Source: AC-69 sp044867345
GTDB taxonomy: Bacteria > Actinomycetota > UBA4738 > HRBIN12
NCBI GenBank assembly: GCA_044867345.1
Contig: JBIOUU010000093.1
Span: 1-7,423, forward strand
DNA length: 7,423 bases
Reading direction: 5' to 3'
Every line of letters begins with the position of its first letter. Position 1 is the stretch's first letter. This document shows positions 1-6,324 of the stretch, one piece after another. The notes beneath the pieces are model-generated. The model saw only the letters and a list, made by a program, of their open reading frames with translations, did not search any database and had not been told where the DNA came from. The position numbers and the translations under genes were made by a program.

Positions 1-607
1 ATCCCTCCCGACGAGTGACCGCTCCGCCGTCGGACGCCGCTGCCACGGCCGCGGCCACATCCGGACCGACCTCGTAATGGTCGGGGCCCACGGCGGGACC
101 GATCACCGCTGCCACGCCTGACGGGTCAGGGAATGAGCCCAGGGCGACGGTAACCATCCCGGCGGCCACCCCTCGCCAGCCGGCATGGACCACGGCGACC
201 TTGCGGGTCTCCGGGTCCACCAACGCGATGGGCACGCAGTCTGCCGCAAGCACGGCGACGGGGACCCCCAGCGAGGCCGTCACCAGCGCGTCGGTCGCGG
301 GGATCGCGTCGGAGGGATCGGCGAACCCGCTCCCCGCGTTGTGCGGCCCGATCTCGGCCACGCTCGTGGAATGGGCCTGCCGCGGACACGCGAACTCTGC
401 GATGCCGAGGGCGGCGATGAGCCGGCGCCGGTTCTCTTTCACGAGCTGGGGGAAGTCGCCACTCCTCAGGCCCAGGTTCAGCCCCCCAAAGACCCCTTCG
501 CTCACGCCCCCGCCGCGTTCGCTGAACGCCACCAGGAAACCGTCCGACTCCAGCCGGGGAGCGATCAGGACGGCGACGCCGTGATCAAGGACCCGCCGCT
601 CCAGCAC
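1..607 (-). CDS. pgeF: Laccase-domain (PgeF/YfiH/YlmD) protein, 3' end cut by window
   Basis: Seen: 202 codons are open from a GTG at 607-605 to the window edge; the family is usually about 240-260 residues, so roughly 40-55 C-terminal residues are missing. An in-frame TAG at 619-617 leaves this GTG as the first possible start. A weak AGGG lies 7 nt upstream. The metal triad of the family is present: His79 in RQAHS, Cys124 in AADCVP and His141 in VHAGWRG, with the 17-residue Cys-His spacing of E. coli YfiH. The later GPAVGP...YEVGPDV motif is also present. Known: these cytoplasmic zinc/copper-site enzymes act on purine nucleosides in vitro, and E. coli PgeF removes L-Ser wrongly attached to UDP-MurNAc. 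A gene of this family commonly follows ftsZ in Actinomycetota and Firmicutes (ylmD). Inferred: a peptidoglycan-precursor editing role. A hairpin terminator separates it from ftsZ, so its expression depends on read-through or on a promoter I could not identify. The identity is secure; the substrate is not. Confidence 0.95.
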   Translation of the reverse strand, partial: MLERRVLDHGVAVLIAPRLESDGFLVAFSERGGGVSEGVFGGLNLGLRSGDFPQLVKENRRRLIAALGIAEFACPRQAHSTSVAEIGPHNAGSGFADPSDAIPATDALVTASLGVPVAVLAADCVPIALVDPETRKVAVVHAGWRGVAAGMVTVALGSFPDPSGVAAVIGPAVGPDHYEVGPDVAAAVAAASDGGAVTRREG

Positions 608-664
608 GGAACGACCCTAATACGGAAGGACCGGATGGAGGGAGGCGAGACAGCAAAGAGGAAA

Positions 665-726
665 GTGGGGGCGGGAAGGATTCTCGCGAGGCGGGGGAAG
701 GACGCCTCGGTGCTTCCCGCCCCCAC
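665..726 (-). terminator. Strong composite hairpin terminator after ftsZ
   Basis: A perfect 14-bp inverted repeat (665-678 and 713-726, GTGGGGGCGGGAAG on the minus strand) encloses a second perfect 7-bp stem (687-693 and 703-709, CGAGGCG/CGCCTCG) with a 9-nt loop. It starts 22 nt after the ftsZ stop. The transcript then runs into an interrupted T-rich stretch, TTTCCTCTTT (664-655). The position, the stem strength and the T-rich tail fit an intrinsic terminator for ftsZ transcripts, or a 3'-end stabiliser. The broken T-tract means termination may be incomplete, which would let some transcripts reach pgeF. Confidence 0.8.
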
Positions 727-738
727 ATGGCTGGGGGC
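719..738 (-). other. Small hairpin competing with the ftsZ terminator
   Basis: A perfect 7-bp inverted repeat (719-725 and 732-738, GCCCCCA/TGGGGGC) with a 6-nt loop lies 10 nt after the ftsZ stop codon. Its transcript-3' arm is part of the transcript-5' arm of the 14-bp terminator stem (713-726), so the two structures cannot form together. It is transcribed first. Whether it acts as an anti-terminator is inference; the pairing itself is read directly. Confidence 0.45.
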
Positions 739-748
739 CGCGCGTGCT

Positions 749-1867
749 CTAGCCCTTCAAGAAATCCGGGATGTCCAGATCCTCGTCCGCGTCGAACACC
801 ACCGTGGCCGGCGCGGGCTTGAACATCTCTTCCTCTTCGTCTTCCAACAGGGAGGGGACGGCCTCGTGTTCGCCTCTCCTGGCTGGCTCGGTTTCCAGGA
901 CCCGCGCCAGGCGGCCGTCCGCGAGCTTGTCGAACCCGGCAGCGATCACGGTGACCCGCACCTGGTCCCCCAGCGCGTCGTCGATGACCGCGCCGAAGAT
1001 GATGTTGGCATCCGGGTGCGCCACCTTGGTGATGGTCTCGGCGGCCCGGTTCACCTCGTGCAGGGCGAGGTCCGAGGGGCCGGCGATGGAGAGCAGCACA
1101 CCCTTGGCCCCTTCGATCGAGGCTTCCAGGAGCGGAGAGGAGATGGCGGACCTGGCCGAGTCCTCCGCCCGGCTTTCACCGGAGCCGTGACCGATGCCCA
1201 TGAGCGCCGATCCCGCTCCGGTCATGACGGCCTTGACATCGGCGAAGTCGAGGTTGATCAGGCCGGGGGTCATGATGAGGGAGGTGATGCCGTCCACGCC
1301 CTGGTACAGCACCTGGTCGGCCATGCGGAATGCGTCGATCACCGGGGTGGAGGGATCGGACACCTGGAGAAGGCGGTCGTTCGGAACCACGATCAGCGTG
1401 TCGACCGCCTGCTTCAGCTCGGCGATCCCCACGTCGGCCTGCATGGCCCGCTTGCGGCCCTCGAAAGAGAAGGGGCGGGTGACGACCCCAATGGTCAGCG
1501 TGCCGAGGTTCTTGGCCACGTCGGCCACCACTGGCGCCCCACCGGTCCCCGTCCCGCCGCCTTCGCCGGCGGTGATGAACACCATGTCGGCGCCCTTGAG
1601 GATCTCCTCGATCTCGGTGCGGTGCTCCTCCGCCGCCCGACGCCCCACTTCAGGGTTGGACCCTGCCCCTAACCCTCGGGTGGTGTCTCGGCCGATATCA
1701 AGCTTGACGTCAGCTTCAGACATCAACAGGGCTTGGGCATCGGTGTTCATCCCGATGAACTCCACGCCGCGCAGCCCCGCTTCGATCATGCGGTTGACGG
1801 CGTTCACGCCGCCACCCCCGATACCCACCACCTTGATGACGGCGAGGTAGTTCTGGGGAGATTGCAT
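749..1867 (-). CDS. ftsZ: Cell division protein FtsZ
   Basis: Tubulin-like GTPase of 372 residues that polymerises into the cytoplasmic Z-ring and recruits the divisome. Seen: the N-terminal glycine loop GIGGGGVNAVNR (15-26), the tubulin signature GGGTGTG (103-109), the guanine-site segment VVPNDRL (160-166), and the T7 catalytic loop GLINLDFADVK (202-212) with Asn205, Asp207 and Asp210 intact. The globular part ends near residue 313. It is followed by a short linker of about 47 residues with an acidic run (342-347) and the conserved tail DLDIPDFLK (363-371), which binds partners such as SepF in actinobacteria. The length matches the family (Mycobacterium about 379). The ATG start is fixed by the family N-terminus and a strong SD 6 nt upstream. 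It lies 234 nt downstream of ftsQ and ends at a hairpin terminator, so it probably has its own promoter plus read-through from the upstream wall genes. No key residue is missing. Confidence 0.99.
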   Translation of the reverse strand: MQSPQNYLAVIKVVGIGGGGVNAVNRMIEAGLRGVEFIGMNTDAQALLMSEADVKLDIGRDTTRGLGAGSNPEVGRRAAEEHRTEIEEILKGADMVFITAGEGGGTGTGGAPVVADVAKNLGTLTIGVVTRPFSFEGRKRAMQADVGIAELKQAVDTLIVVPNDRLLQVSDPSTPVIDAFRMADQVLYQGVDGITSLIMTPGLINLDFADVKAVMTGAGSALMGIGHGSGESRAEDSARSAISSPLLEASIEGAKGVLLSIAGPSDLALHEVNRAAETITKVAHPDANIIFGAVIDDALGDQVRVTVIAAGFDKLADGRLARVLETEPARRGEHEAVPSLLEDEEEEMFKPAPATVVFDADEDLDIPDFLKG

Positions 1868-1873
1868 GCTGCT

Positions 1874-1884
1874 CTCCTCCCTCC
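1874..1884 (-). promoter_or_regulatory. Strong double Shine-Dalgarno of ftsZ
   Basis: The minus strand reads GGAGGGAGGAG, two overlapping anti-16S matches, ending 6 nt before the ftsZ ATG. It is the strongest ribosome binding site in the window, in keeping with the high FtsZ level cells need. Confidence 0.85.
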
Positions 1885-1888
1885 AGGG

Positions 1889-1898
1889 CCTGATCAGG
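1889..1898. repeat. 10-bp perfect palindrome in the ftsZ leader
   Basis: CCTGATCAGG is a perfect palindrome four bases upstream (in the transcript) of the ftsZ SD. It is flanked by GGCC blocks that allow a further small GGCC-AAA-GGCC hairpin (1898-1908). It could be a protein-binding site or a weak leader hairpin, or it may be chance in GC-rich DNA. Confidence 0.3.
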
Positions 1899-1990
1899 GC
1901 CTTTGGCCTACCTGGGGAAAGTGCCGTCCCGCCCCTTGCGGTCGTGCCCCACCCCTGCTGCTGTGCCGGACCTTTACCTCAACTGAAACC

Positions 1991-2014
1991 TGAGTGTTAT
2001 GTAAACCTCACTCA
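1991..2014. promoter_or_regulatory. Inverted repeat, possible operator upstream of ftsZ
   Basis: TGAGTG (1991-1996) and CACTCA (2009-2014) form a 6-bp inverted repeat around a 12-nt AT-rich spacer. Related half-sites nearby are ACCTCAACTGA (1976-1986) and ACCTCACTCA (2005-2014). It lies just downstream of the candidate -10 box, where a repressor or activator could act. No known regulator motif was recognised. Confidence 0.35.
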
Positions 2015-2024
2015 CAAGGGCAGG

Positions 2025-2053
2025 ACACTACAACACCGCACTGGAGTGGTCAA
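2025..2053 (-). promoter_or_regulatory. Candidate sigma-70-type promoter of ftsZ
   Basis: On the minus strand a TTGACC -35 box (2053-2048) and a TAGTGT -10 box (2030-2025) are separated by 17 nt. The -35 differs from TTGACA at one base; the -10 fits the loose actinobacterial TANNNT form. Transcription would start near 2018, giving a leader of about 150 nt before ftsZ. The surrounding block 1981-2040 has 28 of 60 bases G/C, clearly below the flanking genes, as expected of a promoter region. Confidence 0.55.
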
Positions 2054-2101
2054 CCCCGACCAGCCAAAGGAACGGCAATGGACGTAAAAGGAGAATGAGG
2101 C

Positions 2102-2866
2102 CTACCGGTGGAGCCGAACGGCCGGGGCAGCCGGAGAGCGAACGTCGACGAGGGCCGGGTGGACGCCGTGCCGGGTGGCCCAAGACAGCACGGCCTGAAG
2201 GGCCTCCGATTTCGCCCCTGCCGCCTCCGAGCTCCCGTACAGCACCTTGATTCCGTCCCGCAACACCGCGACCAGTGCTCCCTCGGGGGTGCGTCCGACC
2301 CATTTCACCTCTTGGAGGAGCCGGGGAGGGAGGCTCCGTACCACGGCCAGCTCACCGGACGAGTCCACGCGGTGGCCGCGGGATGGCGTCCCGTTGATCT
2401 CGATCACCGGCAGGCGGACCGCGTTGTCAGCCGATCCGAGCACCATCCCGTCCCCGGCCAGGAGCATACGGTGACGTCCTGCCGTCACCGCGACGGCGAC
2501 CCGCTCCTCGATCGTGATGGTGATCCCGGAGGGCGGATGTCGAGAGATCCGAGCCGCCAAGACCCACGGGTTGGCCTCCAAACGACGCTCCGCGGGTCCG
2601 GTCTTCAGCCACAGGACGTTGGTCGTGGTGGTGAGCCCCGACAGGCGCTCCACTTCTTCTGCCGCAAGGTGCCCGTTTCCCCGCACGGCCACCGACCGCA
2701 TGTCGAACGCCGGCGAGTTCGTGATCCACCAGCCGGCCCCCAGGACGACGGCCAGACCAACCGACAGGATCGACCACTTGGCCAGGCGGCTCCCGGCGGG
2801 GAGCGGCAGGGACGGAACCTGAAGCGCCGTGCCCCTAGAGGGATGCGAGGTCGAAATCGCCGACAC
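2102..2866 (-). CDS. ftsQ: Cell division protein FtsQ/DivIB
   Basis: Bitopic divisome protein of 254 residues that links cytoplasmic ring proteins to septal wall synthesis (the FtsQ-FtsL-FtsB complex). Seen: a short cytoplasmic N-terminus with Arg27 and Lys30, one membrane helix (about 32-48), then an extracytoplasmic POTRA domain (about 54-122) with the typical opening FDMRSVAVRGN and the ANPWV...PPSGITITIEER segment, followed by the FtsQ beta domain to the C-terminus. The start is GTG at 2866, supported by a strong SD. It overlaps the end of murB by 32 nt in another frame, so translation is probably coupled. FtsQ sequences diverge strongly; the assignment rests on the topology, the POTRA motifs and the position directly before ftsZ. 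Length is normal for actinobacteria with a short N-terminal tail. Confidence 0.95.
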   Translation of the reverse strand: MSAISTSHPSRGTALQVPSLPLPAGSRLAKWSILSVGLAVVLGAGWWITNSPAFDMRSVAVRGNGHLAAEEVERLSGLTTTTNVLWLKTGPAERRLEANPWVLAARISRHPPSGITITIEERVAVAVTAGRHRMLLAGDGMVLGSADNAVRLPVIEINGTPSRGHRVDSSGELAVVRSLPPRLLQEVKWVGRTPEGALVAVLRDGIKVLYGSSEAAGAKSEALQAVLSWATRHGVHPALVDVRSPAAPAVRLHR

Positions 2867-3779
2867 GTTGCACCTCCGTTTCCAGGGTCACGCCGAATCG
2901 CTGTTCCACGATGTCCTGCACCATGTGGATGAGCCGGTGGACGTCCTCTGCGGTGGCGCCTTCTCGGGCGACGATGAAGTTGGCGTGCTTCTCCGAGACG
3001 AATGCTCCGCCGACCGACAGTCCCTTGGCCCCCGAGGCTTCGACCAGCCGGGCCGCGTGATCCCCCGGCGGGTTCTTGAACACGCTGCCGCAGTTCGGTT
3101 CGGCCAGCGGCTGGGTGGCTCGTCGCCACGACCGGGCCGCTTCCATCTCCCGGCGTATCCCTTCTCGGTCCCCCGCCCGCAGTTCGACCGTCGCTCCCAC
3201 CACGATCGATCCCTCGGGGAGGTTCGAATGCCGGTAGGCGAAGCCGGCCTGTTGGGCCGAGAGCACGGACCTGGCGGCCTGCGGGATCGAATACACCTCC
3301 ACCGTGTGGAGGACTTCGTCCATGGAGTGGTGGTGAGCGCCCGCGTTCATTCGCACCGCTCCTCCCAGGGACGCGGGGATCGCCACGCCGAATTCGAGGC
3401 CTGTCAGCGAATGGGCCAACGCCACGCCGGCCAGGGCGGGGAGGGGCATGGAACCTCCGGCGAGCAACCGCGCGCCATCCCGCCCGGCCCACCGGTAGCC
3501 CTTTCCCAGACGGATCACCAGTCCGGGGAAGCCGCGATCGGAGACCAGGAGGTTCGATCCCTTTCCGATGACCGTCCAGGGGATCCCGGTGGAATCGACC
3601 GCCTCGGCTGCGGCGGCGAGGTCCGCGTCGCTGTCCGCCTCCAGATACAGCGCAGCCGGACCGCCCAGCCGGAAGCTGGTCACCGGCGCGAGCGAGAAGT
3701 CCGCCCGGACCCGCGAAGCGCACGCGGTCCGCAGGATTCGCTCCGCGGCGGCGAGCGGTTGGGGGCGGGAGACGCTCAT
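2835..3779 (-). CDS. murB: UDP-N-acetylenolpyruvoylglucosamine reductase MurB
   Basis: Cytoplasmic FAD enzyme (314 residues) that reduces UDP-GlcNAc-enolpyruvate to UDP-MurNAc with NADPH. Seen: the FAD-binding half with SFRLGGPA (35-42) and IGKGSNLLVSDRG (71-83), then GVAIPASLGGAVRMNAGA (131-148), substrate Arg183 in YRHS, the catalytic Ser232 in CGSVFKNPPG (230-239), GGAFVSEKHANFIV (257-270), and the C-terminal catalytic Glu302 in LETEV. The CGSVF and GGA-VSEKHA motifs place it in the type II (Gram-positive) form, which lacks the extra C-terminal domain parts of E. coli MurB. The ATG overlaps the murC stop as ATGA, with GAGGTGA 7 nt upstream, so translation is coupled to murC. Having murB in this cluster differs from the common Streptomyces and Mycobacterium arrangement, where it lies elsewhere. 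Confidence 0.98.
   Translation of the reverse strand: MSVSRPQPLAAAERILRTACASRVRADFSLAPVTSFRLGGPAALYLEADSDADLAAAAEAVDSTGIPWTVIGKGSNLLVSDRGFPGLVIRLGKGYRWAGRDGARLLAGGSMPLPALAGVALAHSLTGLEFGVAIPASLGGAVRMNAGAHHHSMDEVLHTVEVYSIPQAARSVLSAQQAGFAYRHSNLPEGSIVVGATVELRAGDREGIRREMEAARSWRRATQPLAEPNCGSVFKNPPGDHAARLVEASGAKGLSVGGAFVSEKHANFIVAREGATAEDVHRLIHMVQDIVEQRFGVTLETEVQRVGDFDLASL
2871..2877 (-). promoter_or_regulatory. Shine-Dalgarno of ftsQ inside murB
   Basis: GGAGGTG on the minus strand ends 4 nt before the GTG at 2866 and lies within the last codons of murB (...TEVQR). It decides the ftsQ start in favour of the 32-nt overlap. Confidence 0.8.
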
Positions 3780-5212
3780 GCGAGGATCACCTCACCCCCG
3801 GCGGGCGCCGTCGCACCCGCATCCTCCGACCCGCTCGACCGGAGCTGCTCCAGGATGGCCTCGGCCACCATGGTGATGTCCCCCGCTCCCATCGTCAGGA
3901 TGAGGTCGCCGTCCCGGATCTCGCCGGCCAGGAAGGGGGCGACTTCGGAGCGCCGGGGAAGGTAGATCACTCGCTTCCCCGGAGCCGCTTCGGTGAGGGC
4001 GTGGACGAGCAGCTTGCCCGTGACGCCGGGGATGGGTCGCTCCCCCGCCCCGTACACGTCGGTCAGCACGACCATGTCGGCAGCCTCGAGGCTCTGCCCC
4101 AACTCCCGCCACAGGGCCCGGGTTCGGGTGTAGCGGTGTGGCTGAAACACAGCAACCAGCCGCTTCCACCCGTCGATCCTGGCGGCGGCCAGCGTCGCGG
4201 CGATCTCGCTGGGATGGTGAGCGTAGTCGTCGATGAACGTGACCCCACCGGCCACGCCACGGCATTCGAAACGCCGGCGCACGCCGCTGAACGAGCGCAG
4301 AGCCTCCGCGGCATCTCGTATCGGCAAACCAAGCTCCCATGCCACGGCCAGTCCGGCCGCGGCGTTCAGCAGGTTGTGCTTCCCCGGCACGGTGAGCCGG
4401 ACCTGCACGGAGTCTCCCCTGAAGTCCACAGTCGCCGCGCCGCCGTTCCACCTGAGCTCGGGGTCCCGCACGACCAGATCGGCTTCCGGATCCCACCCGT
4501 ATCGCAGGATCCTTCCCGGCACCCCGGCCAGCGCCCGGCGAACTCCCGGGTCGTCCCAGCACGCCACCACCGAGCCGGCCCGCCCGGCGAACGCGGCGAA
4601 GGCCGCCTCGACCTCCGCCCGACCGGTGTAGTAGTCGAGGTGGTCTTCCTCGATGTTGGTCACAACGGCGATGGTCGGCTCGTACAACAGGAAGGATCCA
4701 TCGCTCTCGTCGGCTTCCGCCACGAAGAGATTTCCGGCGCCGTGTCCGGCCCCCGATCCGATCTCGTTGAGGTCCCCGCCGATCACGAAGGTAGGGTCCA
4801 GGCCGAGCCTCGAGCACATCACCGAGATCATGGACGTCGTGGTGGTCTTGCCGTGCGTGCCGGCCACGGCGACGCTTCGCCGGCCCCGCATCAGCGCCGC
4901 CAGGACCGCGGCCCGCGATGCCACGGGGATGTCTACGCGCTGGGCCTCCTTCAACTCCACGTTGTGCGGCGGGATGGCCGCCGATACGACGACCGCATCG
5001 GGCCGGCCAACCTGGCGGCGGCGGTGCCCCACGAACACCTTCGCTCCCGCCTCGCGCAGCCCCTGGAGTCCTCGAGACTCCTTCAGGTCCGACCCACTCA
5101 CCGCGATCCCCCGCGCCAGCAGAAGGCGGGCGATCCCGCTCATCCCCGCTCCACCGATCCCGATGAGGTGGGCGCTCCGCCACGTCGAGATGTCCGGGAC
5201 CGGGGTGTTCAC
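3776..5212 (-). CDS. murC: UDP-N-acetylmuramate--L-alanine ligase MurC
   Basis: Cytoplasmic ATP-dependent ligase (478 residues) that adds L-Ala to UDP-MurNAc, the first peptide-stem step. Seen: the N-terminal UDP-binding Rossmann loop HLIGIGGAGMSGIA (15-28), the ATP P-loop GTHGKTTTT (118-126, Lys122), DESDGSF (168-174), NIEEDHLD (186-193), GKHNLLNA (277-284), DDYAHHPSEI (328-337) in the C-terminal domain, FQPHRYTRT (356-364) and TDVYGAGE (384-391). The start is taken as the GTG at 5212-5210, which overlaps the murG stop as GTGA and places the Rossmann loop at the usual distance. The frame stays open far upstream through murG, but that extension is low-complexity Arg/Gly/Pro shadow sequence. 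All catalytic motifs are intact and the length is typical. It sits between lipid II synthesis (murG) and the enzyme that makes its substrate (murB). Confidence 0.98.
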   Translation of the reverse strand: MNTPVPDISTWRSAHLIGIGGAGMSGIARLLLARGIAVSGSDLKESRGLQGLREAGAKVFVGHRRRQVGRPDAVVVSAAIPPHNVELKEAQRVDIPVASRAAVLAALMRGRRSVAVAGTHGKTTTTSMISVMCSRLGLDPTFVIGGDLNEIGSGAGHGAGNLFVAEADESDGSFLLYEPTIAVVTNIEEDHLDYYTGRAEVEAAFAAFAGRAGSVVACWDDPGVRRALAGVPGRILRYGWDPEADLVVRDPELRWNGGAATVDFRGDSVQVRLTVPGKHNLLNAAAGLAVAWELGLPIRDAAEALRSFSGVRRRFECRGVAGGVTFIDDYAHHPSEIAATLAAARIDGWKRLVAVFQPHRYTRTRALWRELGQSLEAADMVVLTDVYGAGERPIPGVTGKLLVHALTEAAPGKRVIYLPRRSEVAPFLAGEIRDGDLILTMGAGDITMVAEAILEQLRSSGSEDAGATAPAGGEVILA

Positions 5213-6324
5213 TTCGCCGACACCTCTTCCACCAGATCGGCCAGCCTTGCGGCCGCATCGGGCCGCCCGAAGGCCTTGGACCGCTCGGCCATCGCACCGA
5301 GCCGCTCCTCGTGGTCGATGAGGCCCTCCACCCGGGAGGCCAGCGACTCCGCGGAGAGCTGGCGGTCGAGGAGGACGCTTGCTCCTCCTGCCCGCTGGAG
5401 GCCGCGGGCGTTCGCTTCCTGGTGCTTTCCGGTGGCATGCGGATACGGAACGAGGAGAGCGGGGAGTCCGCACACCGTCAGCTCCGCCATGGTGGTGGCA
5501 CCCGACCGCGACACCGCCAGGTCGGCGCAGGCGTAGGCGAGCTCCATGCGATCCAGATAGCCGAGGATCCGGAACGCGAGCCCGGTGCCTGTTGAAGGAA
5601 GGCCCGCGCGGATCGAGTCGAGGTGGGCCGGTCCGGTGATCAGCACGACCTGGAGGTCGGAGCGCGCCGACAGGATCCGGCCCGCTCCCGCCGCGGCACG
5701 GTCGATGCGCAAGGCCCCCTGGCTCCCCCCGAACACCAGCACGGTCTTTCGACCTTCCTCGAGATCGAGGGCCTCCCGCCCTTCCTTGGCCAGTGCATCC
5801 CGCTCCTCCGGGACCCGGAGGATGTCCTCGCGCACGGGGTTGCCGGTCAGCTCGACGCGGAGGCCTCGGGCGAAGGATCTCCTGGCGTCGGGGAACGACA
5901 CCGCCACCGCCCGCGCCAGGCGGGCCAGGGCGCGGTTGGCCAGGCCGGGGACGGCGTTCTGCTCGTGCAGGACGACGGGGACGCGCTCCTGCCTCGCGGC
6001 CAGGACGGCGGGCACGCTGGCGTATCCGCCCATCCCCACCACCACCACCGCCTCCCGGACCAGCGGCCTGCACCGGCGGGCCGCGCCCAGCGCGACCAAG
6101 GGGGCCCGGAGCGCCTCGAGCGATACCCGGCGTATCAACGGCCGGGCCGGCATGTGATGGAACTCGAACCCCGCCGCCGGGACCAGACCCGCTTCGAGCC
6201 CCTGTTCGGTCCCCAGGAACCGAACGACGTGCCCCCGATCGCGAAGCGTTCGTCCCAGGGCCAGCCCGGGGAAGACGTGGCCGGCCGTTCCCCCGCCGGC
6301 GATGACGACGGTCGTCCCGGTCAT
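5209..6324 (-). CDS. murG: Lipid II synthase MurG (UDP-GlcNAc transferase)
   Basis: Peripheral inner-face membrane GT-B glycosyltransferase (371 residues) that moves GlcNAc from UDP-GlcNAc to lipid I, giving lipid II. Seen: the glycine loop GGGTAGHVFPG (10-20) with His16, second loop GMGGYASVP (97-105), HEQNAVPGLANR (120-131), GNPVRED (161-167), the start of the donor domain at VFGGSQGALR (197-206), the nucleotide-sugar motif SRSGATTMAEL (272-282) with Glu281, and PYPHAT..HQEANA (293-306), a form usual in actinobacteria. The ATG at 6324-6322 overlaps the ftsW stop as ATGA; its SD is weak (AAAGAAG), which suggests coupling to ftsW translation. An upstream extension of the frame is rejected because it runs through ftsW and lacks family similarity. 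Length and motifs are normal. Confidence 0.98.
   Translation of the reverse strand: MTGTTVVIAGGGTAGHVFPGLALGRTLRDRGHVVRFLGTEQGLEAGLVPAAGFEFHHMPARPLIRRVSLEALRAPLVALGAARRCRPLVREAVVVVGMGGYASVPAVLAARQERVPVVLHEQNAVPGLANRALARLARAVAVSFPDARRSFARGLRVELTGNPVREDILRVPEERDALAKEGREALDLEEGRKTVLVFGGSQGALRIDRAAAGAGRILSARSDLQVVLITGPAHLDSIRAGLPSTGTGLAFRILGYLDRMELAYACADLAVSRSGATTMAELTVCGLPALLVPYPHATGKHQEANARGLQRAGGASVLLDRQLSAESLASRVEGLIDHEERLGAMAERSKAFGRPDAAARLADLVEEVSAK

Noticed and set aside
608..664. Own promoter for pgeF (TATTAG near 618-623)
   Set aside because: No -35-like box at a proper distance was found, and the segment is mostly the T-rich terminator tail; support is too thin.
185..1672. 495-codon open frame on the plus strand, opposite pgeF and ftsZ
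   Set aside because: It is antisense to two clear genes, has His/Gly/Arg/Asp-rich composition with no domain, and crosses the terminator. GC-rich DNA with G/C third positions opens such frames routinely.
1921..1980. MraZ-type TGGG direct repeats in the ftsZ leader
   Set aside because: GGGGTGGGG-like runs occur, but not as regularly spaced triplicate repeats, and MraZ sites belong upstream of mraZ/mraW rather than ftsZ.
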